Assembly (NCBI GenBank): GCA_014804675.1 | Contig: JAAUZH010000012.1 | Span: forward strand, 74,524 to 138,523 | Reading direction: 5' to 3' | Source: Lachnospiraceae bacterium | GTDB taxonomy: Bacteria > Bacillota > Clostridia > Lachnospirales > Lachnospiraceae | Length of the DNA stretch: 64,000 bases | Shown: positions 52,955-60,583 of the stretch, piece by piece | How positions within the stretch are numbered: position 1 is the first letter of the stretch | How the letters are laid out: the number at the start of each line of letters is the position of its first letter | The notes under the pieces: model-generated | What the model was told of the DNA's origin: nothing | What the model saw: only the letters and a program-made list of their open reading frames with translations | Database searches by the model: none | Position numbers and translations under genes: made by a program

Positions 52955-52983
52955 TTGACAAAAACAGGAAAACAGACTATAAA
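52955..52983 (+). promoter_or_regulatory. Promoter of hup
   Basis: Consensus TTGACA, 17-bp spacer, TATAAA; a strong promoter as expected for HU. Confidence 0.8.
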
Positions 52984-53047
52984 TATGTATAAGCGTTTTA
53001 AATTAAAACGAAATAAAATATACTCGTTAAAGAGGAGGAGTTCAAGA

Positions 53048-53326
53048 ATGAACAAAACAGAATTAGTAGCAGCTATGGCTGAGCAGGCAGAAATCTCCAA
53101 AAAGGATGCTGAAAAAGCTTTAAAGGCTTTTACAGATGTAGTATCTGAAGAATTAAAAAAAGGTGAAAAAATCCAATTAGTTGGTTTTGGTACATTTGAA
53201 GTATCTGAAAGAGCTGCTAGAGAAGGAAGAAATCCTCAAAGTGGAGAAGTTATGAAGATTGCAGCTTCTAAAGCTCCTAAGTTCAAAGCTGGTAAGGCTT
53301 TAAAGGATTTAGTAAACGGTAAATAG
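53048..53326 (+). CDS. hup: HU-family DNA-binding protein
   Basis: A 92-residue nucleoid protein that bends DNA as a dimer. Seen: MNKTELVAAMAEQAEISKKDAEKALKAF, GFGTFEVSERAAREGRNPQSGEVMKIAASKAPKFKAGKALKDLVN, with the DNA-intercalating RNPQSGE proline. ATG 53048 has AGGAGGAG upstream; the longer frame from 52955 overlaps the promoter and is not coding. A strong terminator follows. Confidence 0.97.
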   Translation: MNKTELVAAMAEQAEISKKDAEKALKAFTDVVSEELKKGEKIQLVGFGTFEVSERAAREGRNPQSGEVMKIAASKAPKFKAGKALKDLVNGK

Positions 53327-53342
53327 AAAATCGTTTCTTTGA

Positions 53343-53371
53343 GGGAACCTGACTTACAGGTTCCCTTTTTT
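53343..53371 (+). terminator. Terminator of hup
   Basis: GGGAACCTG / CAGGTTCCC with a 5-base loop and T6. Confidence 0.9.
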
Positions 53372-53421
53372 CGATTTAGAAATGAGATATTTATGGATAA
53401 TGAAAGGAAAGAGTATATAAG

Positions 53422-53661
53422 ATGAGGTTGGATAAGTATTTGAAAGTGTCACGTCTTATCAAAAGAAGGACGGTGGCAAATGAAGCCTGCGATGGGGGCA
53501 GAGTGATGATAAATGGTAAAGTGGCAAAGGCAAGTGTGGATGTAAAGGCAGGTGACAAAATTACGATCAACTTTGGGAATAAAGAGGTGTCGGTAGAGGT
53601 TCTTTCCGTGCAGGAGACCGTAAAAAAAGAAGAAGCAAAGGAAATGTTCCGTTATTTATAA
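53422..53661 (+). CDS. rqcP: S4-domain protein RqcP (YabO/Hsp15-like)
   Basis: A 79-residue protein that is a single S4 RNA-binding domain (MRLDKYLKVSRLIKRRTVANEACDGGRVMINGKVAKASVDVKAGDKITI). In Bacillus RqcP works with RqcH on stalled 50S subunits to add C-terminal alanine tails. It sits in the conserved place before yabP. RBS AAAGGAAAGAG. Confidence 0.92.
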   Translation: MRLDKYLKVSRLIKRRTVANEACDGGRVMINGKVAKASVDVKAGDKITINFGNKEVSVEVLSVQETVKKEEAKEMFRYL

Positions 53662-53721
53662 AAAAGACATATTATATCCTTCCTGAGAATATACTTAAAA
53701 AAGATTAGGAGGGATATTTTT

Positions 53722-54012
53722 ATGGATGATTTGAATAACGTAAAGCAGCGTGCTCACAAATTCATGCTGACGAATAGAAGGACATGTATGGTAAGCGGCG
53801 TTGCAGATGTGTTGTCCTTTGACCTGTCAGAAATTTTGTTGGAAACGGACCAGGGCATGCTCATGATTAAGGGCAGCGACCTGCATGTGAACAGACTCAC
53901 TCTGGAAAAAGGCGAAGTAGATATTGAAGGCAAAATAGACAGCCTGACCTATTCGGAAGTATCCAACTATGGAAGTAAAGGAGATTCTCTTTTGGGAAAA
54001 TTGTTCAAATAG
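53722..54012 (+). CDS. yabP: Sporulation protein YabP
   Basis: A 96-residue sporulation protein (NRRTCMVSGVADVLSFDLSEILLETDQGMLMIKGSDLHVNRLTLEKGEVDIEGKIDSLTYSE), needed for spore formation in Bacillus, with a YabP/YqfC-type beta fold. Followed at once by yabQ. RBS TAGGAGGG. Confidence 0.95.
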   Translation: MDDLNNVKQRAHKFMLTNRRTCMVSGVADVLSFDLSEILLETDQGMLMIKGSDLHVNRLTLEKGEVDIEGKIDSLTYSEVSNYGSKGDSLLGKLFK

Positions 54013-54013
54013 T

Positions 54014-54565
54014 ATGAGTTCTGAAATTATAAATGAATCTCATTTTCTGCTCTATTCCGTTTTGTCGGGAATTATTATTACCGTGGTATATGATGTGATA
54101 AAGATTATCCGGAATGTAATTCCCCACAATGGCTTCTCTGAAGCATTAGAGGATACCATATTTTGGATTTTTGCATCCCTCTTTCTTTTTTCCATGCTCT
54201 ATAAGGTAAACAATGGAACAGTCAGATGGTTTGCCATAGCAGGTACATTTATCGGTATGTTGATTTACAAAAAAACACTGGGTCAATATATTGTGGGAAT
54301 TATGTCAACAATAATAAATCAAATACTACATGTGGTATTTAAGGCCTTGGGCGTCCTTTTTTTTCCTGTAAAATGGCTTATTTCCAAGGGTTGGCGAATA
54401 GTAAAAAAAATGAAAAAGTATGGTAAAAAGCAGTTGACGAGCAATGGAAAAAAGGTTAAGATACTATTATGTAAACACCAAAGGGGTAAAAAATTGGGAA
54501 GAGGTTACAAAGAAAATGAGGGCAAATCGAAAAGTCGCCTTTCGGGGGAGAAAGCGTCAGAATAA
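54014..54565 (+). CDS. yabQ: Sporulation membrane protein YabQ
   Basis: A 183-residue membrane protein that in Bacillus localises to the forespore membrane and is needed for cortex formation. Four hydrophobic segments lie in residues 10-120 (FLLYSVLSGIIITVVYDVIKIIR ... EDTIFWIFASLFLFSMLYKVNNGTVRWFAIAGTFIGMLIY), followed by a basic cytoplasmic tail. ATG 54014 lies 1 base after the yabP stop and depends on coupling. The tail overlaps the divIC gene by 50 bp. Confidence 0.93.
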   Translation: MSSEIINESHFLLYSVLSGIIITVVYDVIKIIRNVIPHNGFSEALEDTIFWIFASLFLFSMLYKVNNGTVRWFAIAGTFIGMLIYKKTLGQYIVGIMSTIINQILHVVFKALGVLFFPVKWLISKGWRIVKKMKKYGKKQLTSNGKKVKILLCKHQRGKKLGRGYKENEGKSKSRLSGEKASE

Positions 54566-54830
54566 AATGGGCATGTTTCTGGTTACGGTTGTAGTTATAA
54601 TGATGCTTGCGGTAGTTTCCATTAACAGCATTCAGCTAAAGAAGAAGCAGGCAGAATATAAGGCAAGGCAGGAACAGCTCCAGGCAGAAATAGACGCAGA
54701 AAACGAAAGGGCAGAAGAAATAGAAAACTTTAAAAAGTATACGCAGACGAAGGCATACGTAGAAGAAGTAGCCAAGGATAAGCTTGGGCTTGTTTATGAA
54801 GGAGAAATAATTTTTAAGACAGAGGATTAA
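54516..54830 (+). CDS. divIC: Septum formation initiator DivIC/FtsB
   Basis: A 104-residue bitopic division protein: basic cytoplasmic N-terminus (MRANRKVAFRGRKRQNKM), one membrane helix (GMFLVTVVVIMMLAVVSI), then an extracellular coiled coil (LKKKQAEYKARQEQLQAEIDAENERAEEIE) and a short globular end (AYVEEVAKDKLGLVYEGEIIF). It bridges FtsL and DivIB in the divisome. Start 54516 has GAAGAGG about 11 bases upstream; an earlier in-frame ATG at 54444 is less likely. Confidence 0.9.
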   Translation: MRANRKVAFRGRKRQNKMGMFLVTVVVIMMLAVVSINSIQLKKKQAEYKARQEQLQAEIDAENERAEEIENFKKYTQTKAYVEEVAKDKLGLVYEGEIIFKTED

Positions 54831-54892
54831 AAGCACTGATAGCATGATGCATTGGTGCTTTTGTTGTTAAAAAAGAAAAGTACTCCCTTCTT

Positions 54893-54925
54893 TTGACAGG
54901 TTTTTTAATAAAAAGCAGATATACT
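54893..54925 (+). promoter_or_regulatory. Spo0A-type sigma-A promoter of spoIIE (21-bp spacer)
   Basis: TTGACA (54893-54898) and TATACT (54920-54925) are separated by 21 bp, too long for ordinary sigma-A promoters but the spacing reported for the Bacillus spoIIE promoter, which needs Spo0A. TTTGACA read on the other strand is TGTCAAA, one base off the 0A box TGTCGAA, and covers the -35. Confidence 0.65.
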
Positions 54926-54991
54926 GTATTCACATGATATCTGAAAAGTCTGCCGCATGGCCGCAGGCACAGAAGAAAGAAGGAGAGACCA

Positions 54992-56170
54992 ATGAAAATC
55001 CATGAAAAACAGGATGTATGCCATTTTGTCCTGCCGGAATATGGAAAGCGAAAGCTGTTATCCTATGCAGAATCCTTAGAAGACCTGGCAGAAAGCTATT
55101 CCCTTATTGGAAGTGAAGATTTAAAAGAAACAAGGCAGGAAGCCATTATGCATCAAAAGCTTACGGAAAATAAATTGATAGTTGCAAAGCAGCTAAAGGA
55201 GATTTCCAGGCTTTTGGGGGACCTGGCAGGGGAAGCTTATTTTACTACATATCACATGGAGAAGCATAAAAGGCAGATTTATAAAATATTAGGAGAAAAT
55301 GGTCTGGATGTGCAGGACATCTATGTAGTGGAAAATAAGAATGGCTATATGGAGATAGGGATTACCTTGAGAGCTATGTACCATGATACGTATATGGCGG
55401 CTCAGATTGGGGAATTCTTATCCAAGCTTTGCCATAATAAGATGGAATTAGAAAAAGACTGTGTCCTTTATGTGGGAGATGAACCGGTTACTCTTGTATT
55501 CAAGGAAGAGGTGCGTTATAGCGTATTGTCCGGAGTTGCAAAGGCAACAAAGGAAGGAGAAGCCTTTTCAGGCGATAACCACACATTAAAGGAATATCAT
55601 TACGGAAACTTTGTAGGAGCCATATCAGACGGTATGGGCTCCGGAGTAGAAGCATGCAGGGACAGCCAGCAGCTGATTGAGCTTTTGGAAAAGCTACTGG
55701 AAGCAGGATTTTCTCTGGAATCAACAGCAGAAATGCTCAATGACTTGCTTTTGATTCAGACAGAGGGCACCAGAACAGCCACTTTGGATGTATGCGAAAT
55801 CAATTTATACTCCGGCCACAGCACCTTCATAAAATCAGGAGCAGCAGCATCCTATGTGAAGCGGGGAAAATATGTGAAACGAATGTTGGAAAATACCCTC
55901 CCCCTTGGATTATTTTCTGATGCAAGACAGTCCAGACGGACACTGGATTTAAAAGAAGGAGATTATGTAATATTGCTTTCCGATGGAGTGCAGGACTGCT
56001 TTCTGGAGGAAGAGAACAAAGAATACCTGGAGGATAGGATTGCCATGATGCACTATGAAAATCCAAAAGAAATGGCAAACCGGATTTTGGGACTTGCAAT
56101 GAAAAAAAGTAAGGGAAGGATTTTGGATGATATGACGGTGGTTGTGATGGGGGTTTTAGAGAAGAGGTAG
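54992..56170 (+). CDS. spoIIE: SpoIIE-type PP2C phosphatase lacking the membrane domain
   Basis: A 392-residue protein matching the central and PP2C domains of SpoIIE, the phosphatase that dephosphorylates SpoIIAA to activate sigma-F in the forespore. PP2C acids: GAISDGMGSG, LSDGVQD, LDDMTVVV. The ten-helix N-terminal membrane region (about 330 residues in Bacillus, where the protein is about 830) is absent: the gene starts with a good RBS (AAGGAGAG) directly after its promoter, with no upstream frame. Position between divIC and tilS is the conserved spoIIE locus. So it appears to be a soluble SpoIIE form. Confidence 0.85.
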   Translation: MKIHEKQDVCHFVLPEYGKRKLLSYAESLEDLAESYSLIGSEDLKETRQEAIMHQKLTENKLIVAKQLKEISRLLGDLAGEAYFTTYHMEKHKRQIYKILGENGLDVQDIYVVENKNGYMEIGITLRAMYHDTYMAAQIGEFLSKLCHNKMELEKDCVLYVGDEPVTLVFKEEVRYSVLSGVAKATKEGEAFSGDNHTLKEYHYGNFVGAISDGMGSGVEACRDSQQLIELLEKLLEAGFSLESTAEMLNDLLLIQTEGTRTATLDVCEINLYSGHSTFIKSGAAASYVKRGKYVKRMLENTLPLGLFSDARQSRRTLDLKEGDYVILLSDGVQDCFLEEENKEYLEDRIAMMHYENPKEMANRILGLAMKKSKGRILDDMTVVVMGVLEKR

Positions 56171-56198
56171 AAAAAAATGAGGGGATTTTGAATGGGAC

Positions 56199-56346
56199 GT
56201 AGAAGCAGGCAGCTCATATAGAAGTTTTATGGGCACGCTTTCGCTCTATGAAGACGCAGCGGTACTAATGCACCAAACTACGGTGCATAAGGACCGGCGA
56301 CTTCATCAAGGCCCATAAAACTTCTATATGAGCTGCCTGCTTCTAC
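56199..56346. repeat. Perfect 36-bp inverted repeat element (148 bp)
   Basis: Two perfectly complementary 36-bp arms (56199-56234 and 56311-56346) enclose 76 bases that themselves hold nested hairpins (ATGCACC/GGTGCAT and ATGAAG/CTTCAT). TGAAT occurs near both outer ends (56189-56193 and 56347-56351). There is no T-run after the stem, so it is not a plain terminator. It resembles a MITE or a REP-like palindromic unit. The rest of the gap to tilS (56347-56474) has no other feature I can support. Confidence 0.85.
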
Positions 56347-56474
56347 TGAATATCGAAAGGCCGTTTTTTTTGCTGGTTGTGTGGGTGGCTTGTGTGCCCT
56401 GGCGTCTCTTGTGTCCGCCCTCAAAACTCCATCTCCTACTTGCAATTTTATCCAAAACAGTCTATATTCATATT

Positions 56475-58010
56475 ATGATTACAAAAGTGAAGGCATTTAT
56501 GGAAAAACATCATATGGTCAAGCCAGGCTCTCATATACTGGTGGGATTATCCGGAGGGGCAGACTCGGTTTGTCTTTTCTTTTTATTGCACAGGCTTTCA
56601 AAAGAAATGGATTTCCGGGTTTCTGCAGTTCATGTAAATCATATGCTGCGTGGGGAAACTGCGGATTCGGACAGCAGTTTTGTGAAAGAGCTTTCTAAAA
56701 AACTGGACAAGCCTTGTTATGTCTGCCGGGTGCCGGTAGGGGAAATTGCCAAAAAGGAAAAGATGTCTTTGGAAGAGGCAGGGCGGACAGCCCGTTACCA
56801 GATGTTTTTCAGGATTGCAGAAGAAATAGGAGCGGATAGTATTGCATTGGCCCATCATAAGAATGATCAAAGTGAGACTATGTTGTTTCATTTGGCCAGA
56901 GGATGCGGAATCAGCGGATTAAGAGGAATCCGTCCGGTGAGAAAAGATGAGATTGAGATTATCCGCCCTCTTTTATGTGTGGAACGGAACGAAATAGAAG
57001 CCTATTTAATGGAAAATAAGATTTCCTATGTAAATGATGAGACAAATAAAGAAAATTTGTTCTCAAGGAATAAAATCAGAAACCGCATTATCCCCCTTAT
57101 GGAACAAGAGCTTTGTGATCGGACCGTAGAGCATATGGCCCATACGGCAGAGCTTTTGGGAGAAGCAGAGGATTTTCTTATAGAAATGACCGGACAGGCA
57201 TTTAATAGAGTAGTCATAAAGGATATGGAAAAGGAAAGACTTATGATTTCTCTGGAAGAACTGCAAAAAGAGCACCCTTATTTAAGAGGAACGATTATGA
57301 AACAAGCATTGGAGCAGTTAGCGAATGCTAATAAGGATTTGGAAAAAGTCCATGTGGAGAAGCTTTTGGAACTATGCCGGATGCCTGTTGGGAAAAGAAT
57401 TTTTCTTCCTTATGGAATAACAGCGAAAAAGAGCTATGAAGAGTTATTTTTGGAAAAGGACTGCCATGGAAAAGAGGATGAAGAAAAAGAGAGGGCAGAA
57501 ATCCTTCCCATCCGGTTCCAGCCCCCGAAGGAAGGGGAGGTTTTGGAAATTCCTTTAAGGGAAAAAATGGTTTTAATGGCAAGAGTCATGTCCCATGAAG
57601 AGTTTGTTTTGTCTTATTGTAAAGGAAAAAAAGAAGAAGTTCCCAAGAAACCATATACGAAATGGTTTGATTGTGATAAAATAAAGGGATATTTGGCAAT
57701 CCGTTTTCGGGAAACCGGTGATTACTTTTATTTAAATGAGACGGATAAGAAGACAGTAAAGTCTTATTTTATAAATGAAAAAGTACCACGGGAAGAAAGA
57801 GATTCGATTTACTTGGTGAGCGAAGAAGAGCATGTTCTCTGGATAACGGGTTATCGTATCAGTCATTATTATAAAGTCAACAAAAATACAAGCCGCATTT
57901 TGGAAATTACAATAAGAGGAGGATTTACCAATGGCAGAGAAAGTCAAGGTGCTGATTACAGAAGAGGAATTATGCAAACGGATACAGGAGATAGCAGATC
58001 AGATCAATGA
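56475..58010 (+). CDS. tilS: tRNA(Ile)-lysidine synthase
   Basis: A 511-residue essential enzyme that changes the wobble C of the tRNA-Ile CAU anticodon to lysidine, so it reads AUA. The PP-loop is LVGLSGGADSVCLFFLL; HHKNDQSETMLFHLARGCGISGLRGIRPV and RNKIRNRIIPLME are family blocks, followed by the C-terminal TilS domain (WFDCDKIKGYLAIRFRETGDYFY). ATG 56475 gives the family N-terminus (MITKVKAFMEKHHMV) but has no clear RBS. The last 80 bases overlap hpt. Confidence 0.93.
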   Translation: MITKVKAFMEKHHMVKPGSHILVGLSGGADSVCLFFLLHRLSKEMDFRVSAVHVNHMLRGETADSDSSFVKELSKKLDKPCYVCRVPVGEIAKKEKMSLEEAGRTARYQMFFRIAEEIGADSIALAHHKNDQSETMLFHLARGCGISGLRGIRPVRKDEIEIIRPLLCVERNEIEAYLMENKISYVNDETNKENLFSRNKIRNRIIPLMEQELCDRTVEHMAHTAELLGEAEDFLIEMTGQAFNRVVIKDMEKERLMISLEELQKEHPYLRGTIMKQALEQLANANKDLEKVHVEKLLELCRMPVGKRIFLPYGITAKKSYEELFLEKDCHGKEDEEKERAEILPIRFQPPKEGEVLEIPLREKMVLMARVMSHEEFVLSYCKGKKEEVPKKPYTKWFDCDKIKGYLAIRFRETGDYFYLNETDKKTVKSYFINEKVPREERDSIYLVSEEEHVLWITGYRISHYYKVNKNTSRILEITIRGGFTNGRESQGADYRRGIMQTDTGDSRSDQ

Positions 58011-58452
58011 AGATTATCAGGGAAAGGAAATTCATTTGATTGGTGTGCTCCGGGGTGCATGTTTTTTCTTATGTGAGCTGGCGAAGAGAATTACGGTGCC
58101 GGTTACCCTGGATTTTATGCTGGTTTCCAGCTATGGTTTGGGAACGGTTTCCAGTGGGAATATTAAAATAAAAAAGGATTTGGATGATCCCATAGAAGGA
58201 AAGCATGTAATCGTAATAGAAGATATTATTGATTCTGGAAAGACCTTAAGCAGTCTTGGTCCTTTATTGAAAGAAAGAGGTGCCAAAACCCTCAAATTAT
58301 GTACGCTGCTTGATAAGCCGGATAGGCGTGAGGCAGAAGTTTTCGTGGATTATGTGGGATTCCGGATTCCGGATAAGTTCGTAGTAGGCTGTGGCCTTGA
58401 CTATGCCCAGAAATATAGAAATCTTCCATACATTGGCGAAGTAGAAGTTTAG
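57931..58452 (+). CDS. hpt: Hypoxanthine phosphoribosyltransferase
   Basis: A 173-residue purine salvage enzyme making IMP and GMP from hypoxanthine and guanine with PRPP. The PRPP-binding motif is VIVIEDIIDSGKTLSSL, with the flexible-loop SSYG(L)GT and the C-terminal DYAQKYRNLPYIG base-binding segment. AGAGGAGG precedes the ATG inside the tilS gene, so it is translated from within tilS. Its order tilS-hpt-ftsH is conserved in Firmicutes. Confidence 0.96.
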   Translation: MAEKVKVLITEEELCKRIQEIADQINEDYQGKEIHLIGVLRGACFFLCELAKRITVPVTLDFMLVSSYGLGTVSSGNIKIKKDLDDPIEGKHVIVIEDIIDSGKTLSSLGPLLKERGAKTLKLCTLLDKPDRREAEVFVDYVGFRIPDKFVVGCGLDYAQKYRNLPYIGEVEV

Positions 58453-58486
58453 TATGGACTGAAAAATAAAACGGAGGAATAGGATT

Positions 58487-60316
58487 TTGAAAAAAACAGG
58501 AAAAGGTATCGGGTCAACACTCATTATTATTGCGTTGCTGCTCATAGTGACCATATGGATTGCCAGCCTGAACAGCAATCAGCAAAGCAGCAGATGGGAT
58601 GAATTTGTAAAGGAGTATGAACAGGCTAATATTACAGAAGTACTGATTCAGCCCAACAAGGAGACTCCTACCGGTGTTGTAAAATATGCCCTGAAGGATA
58701 ATAGTACCCATACGATTTATGTGTCGGATGTAACAGAAATCGAAGCTATGATGCGGGAAAAAAACATTCCGATAACTATGCAGGATATACCAAGGGAAGG
58801 CTGGTTCCTTACTTATGTGCTTCCGGCATTGGTTATTTTAATTGTATTCGTATTCTTCTTTGTCCTGATGAACAGTCAGCAGGGAGGAGGCGGTTCCTCC
58901 TCTAAGATGATGAATTTCGGCAGAAGCAGGGCAAAAATGTCTATGGGAGACAGCCATGTGAAGCTGAAGGATGTAGCAGGATTAAAGGAAGAAAAAGAAG
59001 ATTTGGAAGAAATTGTGGAATTTCTAAAAAATCCAGGGAAGTTTGCAAAGGTGGGAGCAAGGGTTCCAAAAGGTGTCCTGTTAGAGGGTGCGCCGGGTAC
59101 CGGAAAGACCCTTCTGGCAAAAGCCATTGCAGGTGAGGCCAGTGTACCGTTTTTCTCCATTTCCGGTTCAGATTTTGTGGAAATGTTCGTAGGTGTAGGC
59201 GCTTCCAGAGTAAGGGACTTGTTTGAGGAAGCAAAACGAAACCATCCGTGCATTATCTTCATTGACGAGATAGATGCGGTAGCAAGACGGAGAGGAACCG
59301 GCATGGGCGGCGGTCATGATGAAAGGGAGCAGACATTAAATCAGCTGCTGGTAGAGATGGACGGTTTTGCCGTAAACGAAGGCATCATTGTGTTAGCTGC
59401 TACAAACCGTGTGGATATTTTAGATCCGGCAATTCTCCGGCCGGGACGCTTTGACAGAAAGATTACCGTAAGCCCTCCGGATGTTGGCGGAAGAGAAGAT
59501 ATTTTGAAGGTCCATGCAAGGAACAAGCCTCTTTCCGAGGATGTGGATTTAAAGCAGATTGCCCAGACCACTGCAGGCTTTACCGGTGCTGATCTGGAAA
59601 ATCTTTTAAACGAAGCGGCTATTCTGGCGGCTAAAGAAAATAAAGGATTTTTACAGCAGGAGGATATTAAGCAGGCATTCATTAAAATGGGAATCGGTAC
59701 CGAGAAAAAGAGTAGGATTATTTCCGATAAGGAAAAGAGAACTACTGCTTATCATGAGGCGGGTCATGCAATTTTGTTCCACGTGCTTCCGGATGTAGGT
59801 CCTGTTTATACAGTGTCCATCATACCTACCGGAGTGGGAGCGGCAGGCTATACGATGCCCCTTCCGGAAAAAGATGAGATGTTCTTGACCAAGGGACAGA
59901 TGCTTCAGGATATTATGGTATCTCTGGGCGGCCGTATTGCGGAAGAGATTATTTTTGATGATATTACTACTGGAGCATCCAGCGATATAAAGAAAGCAAC
60001 TGGTGTGGCAAGAAAAATGGTAACCAGATTTGGTATGTCGGAAAATATCGGTGTCATCAATTATGACGAAGAAGGAGATGAGGTATTTATCGGCAGGGAC
60101 CTTGCCCATGCAAGAAATCACAGCGAAGCGGTTGCCGGCGAGATTGACAGGGAAGTAAAGAATATCATAGATGACTGCTATCAGAAGGCAAAGGACATTA
60201 TTATGGAAAATGAAGCAATTCTTCATTCCTGTGCAGATTTATTGTTGAAAAAAGAAAGAATTACCAGAGAAGAGTTTGAAGGGCTTTTTAAGAAGAGTGT
60301 ATTGGAATTGGATTGA
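58487..60316 (+). CDS. ftsH: ATP-dependent zinc metalloprotease FtsH
   Basis: A 609-residue membrane AAA+ protease that degrades damaged membrane and regulatory proteins. Two helices (about residues 8-26 and 104-128) flank a short external domain. AAA domain: Walker A GAPGTGKT (K207), Walker [34 protein letters not shown]. Zinc site HEAGH starting at H423, with the third ligand Asp in the later [18 protein letters not shown] start with GGAGGAATAGG upstream. Standard length. Confidence 0.96.
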   Translation: MKKTGKGIGSTLIIIALLLIVTIWIASLNSNQQSSRWDEFVKEYEQANITEVLIQPNKETPTGVVKYALKDNSTHTIYVSDVTEIEAMMREKNIPITMQDIPREGWFLTYVLPALVILIVFVFFFVLMNSQQGGGGSSSKMMNFGRSRAKMSMGDSHVKLKDVAGLKEEKEDLEEIVEFLKNPGKFAKVGARVPKGVLLEGAPGTGKTLLAKAIAGEASVPFFSISGSDFVEMFVGVGASRVRDLFEEAKRNHPCIIFIDEIDAVARRRGTGMGGGHDEREQTLNQLLVEMDGFAVNEGIIVLAATNRVDILDPAILRPGRFDRKITVSPPDVGGREDILKVHARNKPLSEDVDLKQIAQTTAGFTGADLENLLNEAAILAAKENKGFLQQEDIKQAFIKMGIGTEKKSRIISDKEKRTTAYHEAGHAILFHVLPDVGPVYTVSIIPTGVGAAGYTMPLPEKDEMFLTKGQMLQDIMVSLGGRIAEEIIFDDITTGASSDIKKATGVARKMVTRFGMSENIGVINYDEEGDEVFIGRDLAHARNHSEAVAGEIDREVKNIIDDCYQKAKDIIMENEAILHSCADLLLKKERITREEFEGLFKKSVLELD

Positions 60317-60399
60317 TTTTGTGCATATTTACCAAAAAAATGTGTAAGTTTTTGTTATATTTGTGCACTGTAAGACTAGACGGTTATATAGGGGTTTGC

Positions 60400-60507
60400 T
60401 ATAATACACTTGTAACCCCCCAATACATTATTATATAGTTTTTTGCTATACCCCATAAGAAAGAAATACCTTCTCGAAACAGACAGCCGACGAAAGCTGT
60501 CTGTTTT
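60400..60507 (+). promoter_or_regulatory. Leader or small transcript with terminator after ftsH
   Basis: TATAAT (60400-60405, weak -35 TAGACG at 60377-60382) would start a transcript of about 95 bases ending at the hairpin AACAGACAGC/GCTGTCTGTT plus T run (60478-60507). The terminator may serve ftsH, or end a small RNA or attenuated leader of the glucosidase gene. Confidence 0.45.
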
Positions 60508-60583
60508 ACTGTTAAAAAAAACTATTGAATATGACTTGCATATATTATATTATTAGAATGTATGATTATCAGGAGGTATATAA

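Noticed and set aside
56328..56474. N-terminal extension of tilS (MSCLLLLNIERPFF...)
   Set aside because: It starts inside the inverted-repeat element and does not match TilS; family N-terminus begins at 56475.
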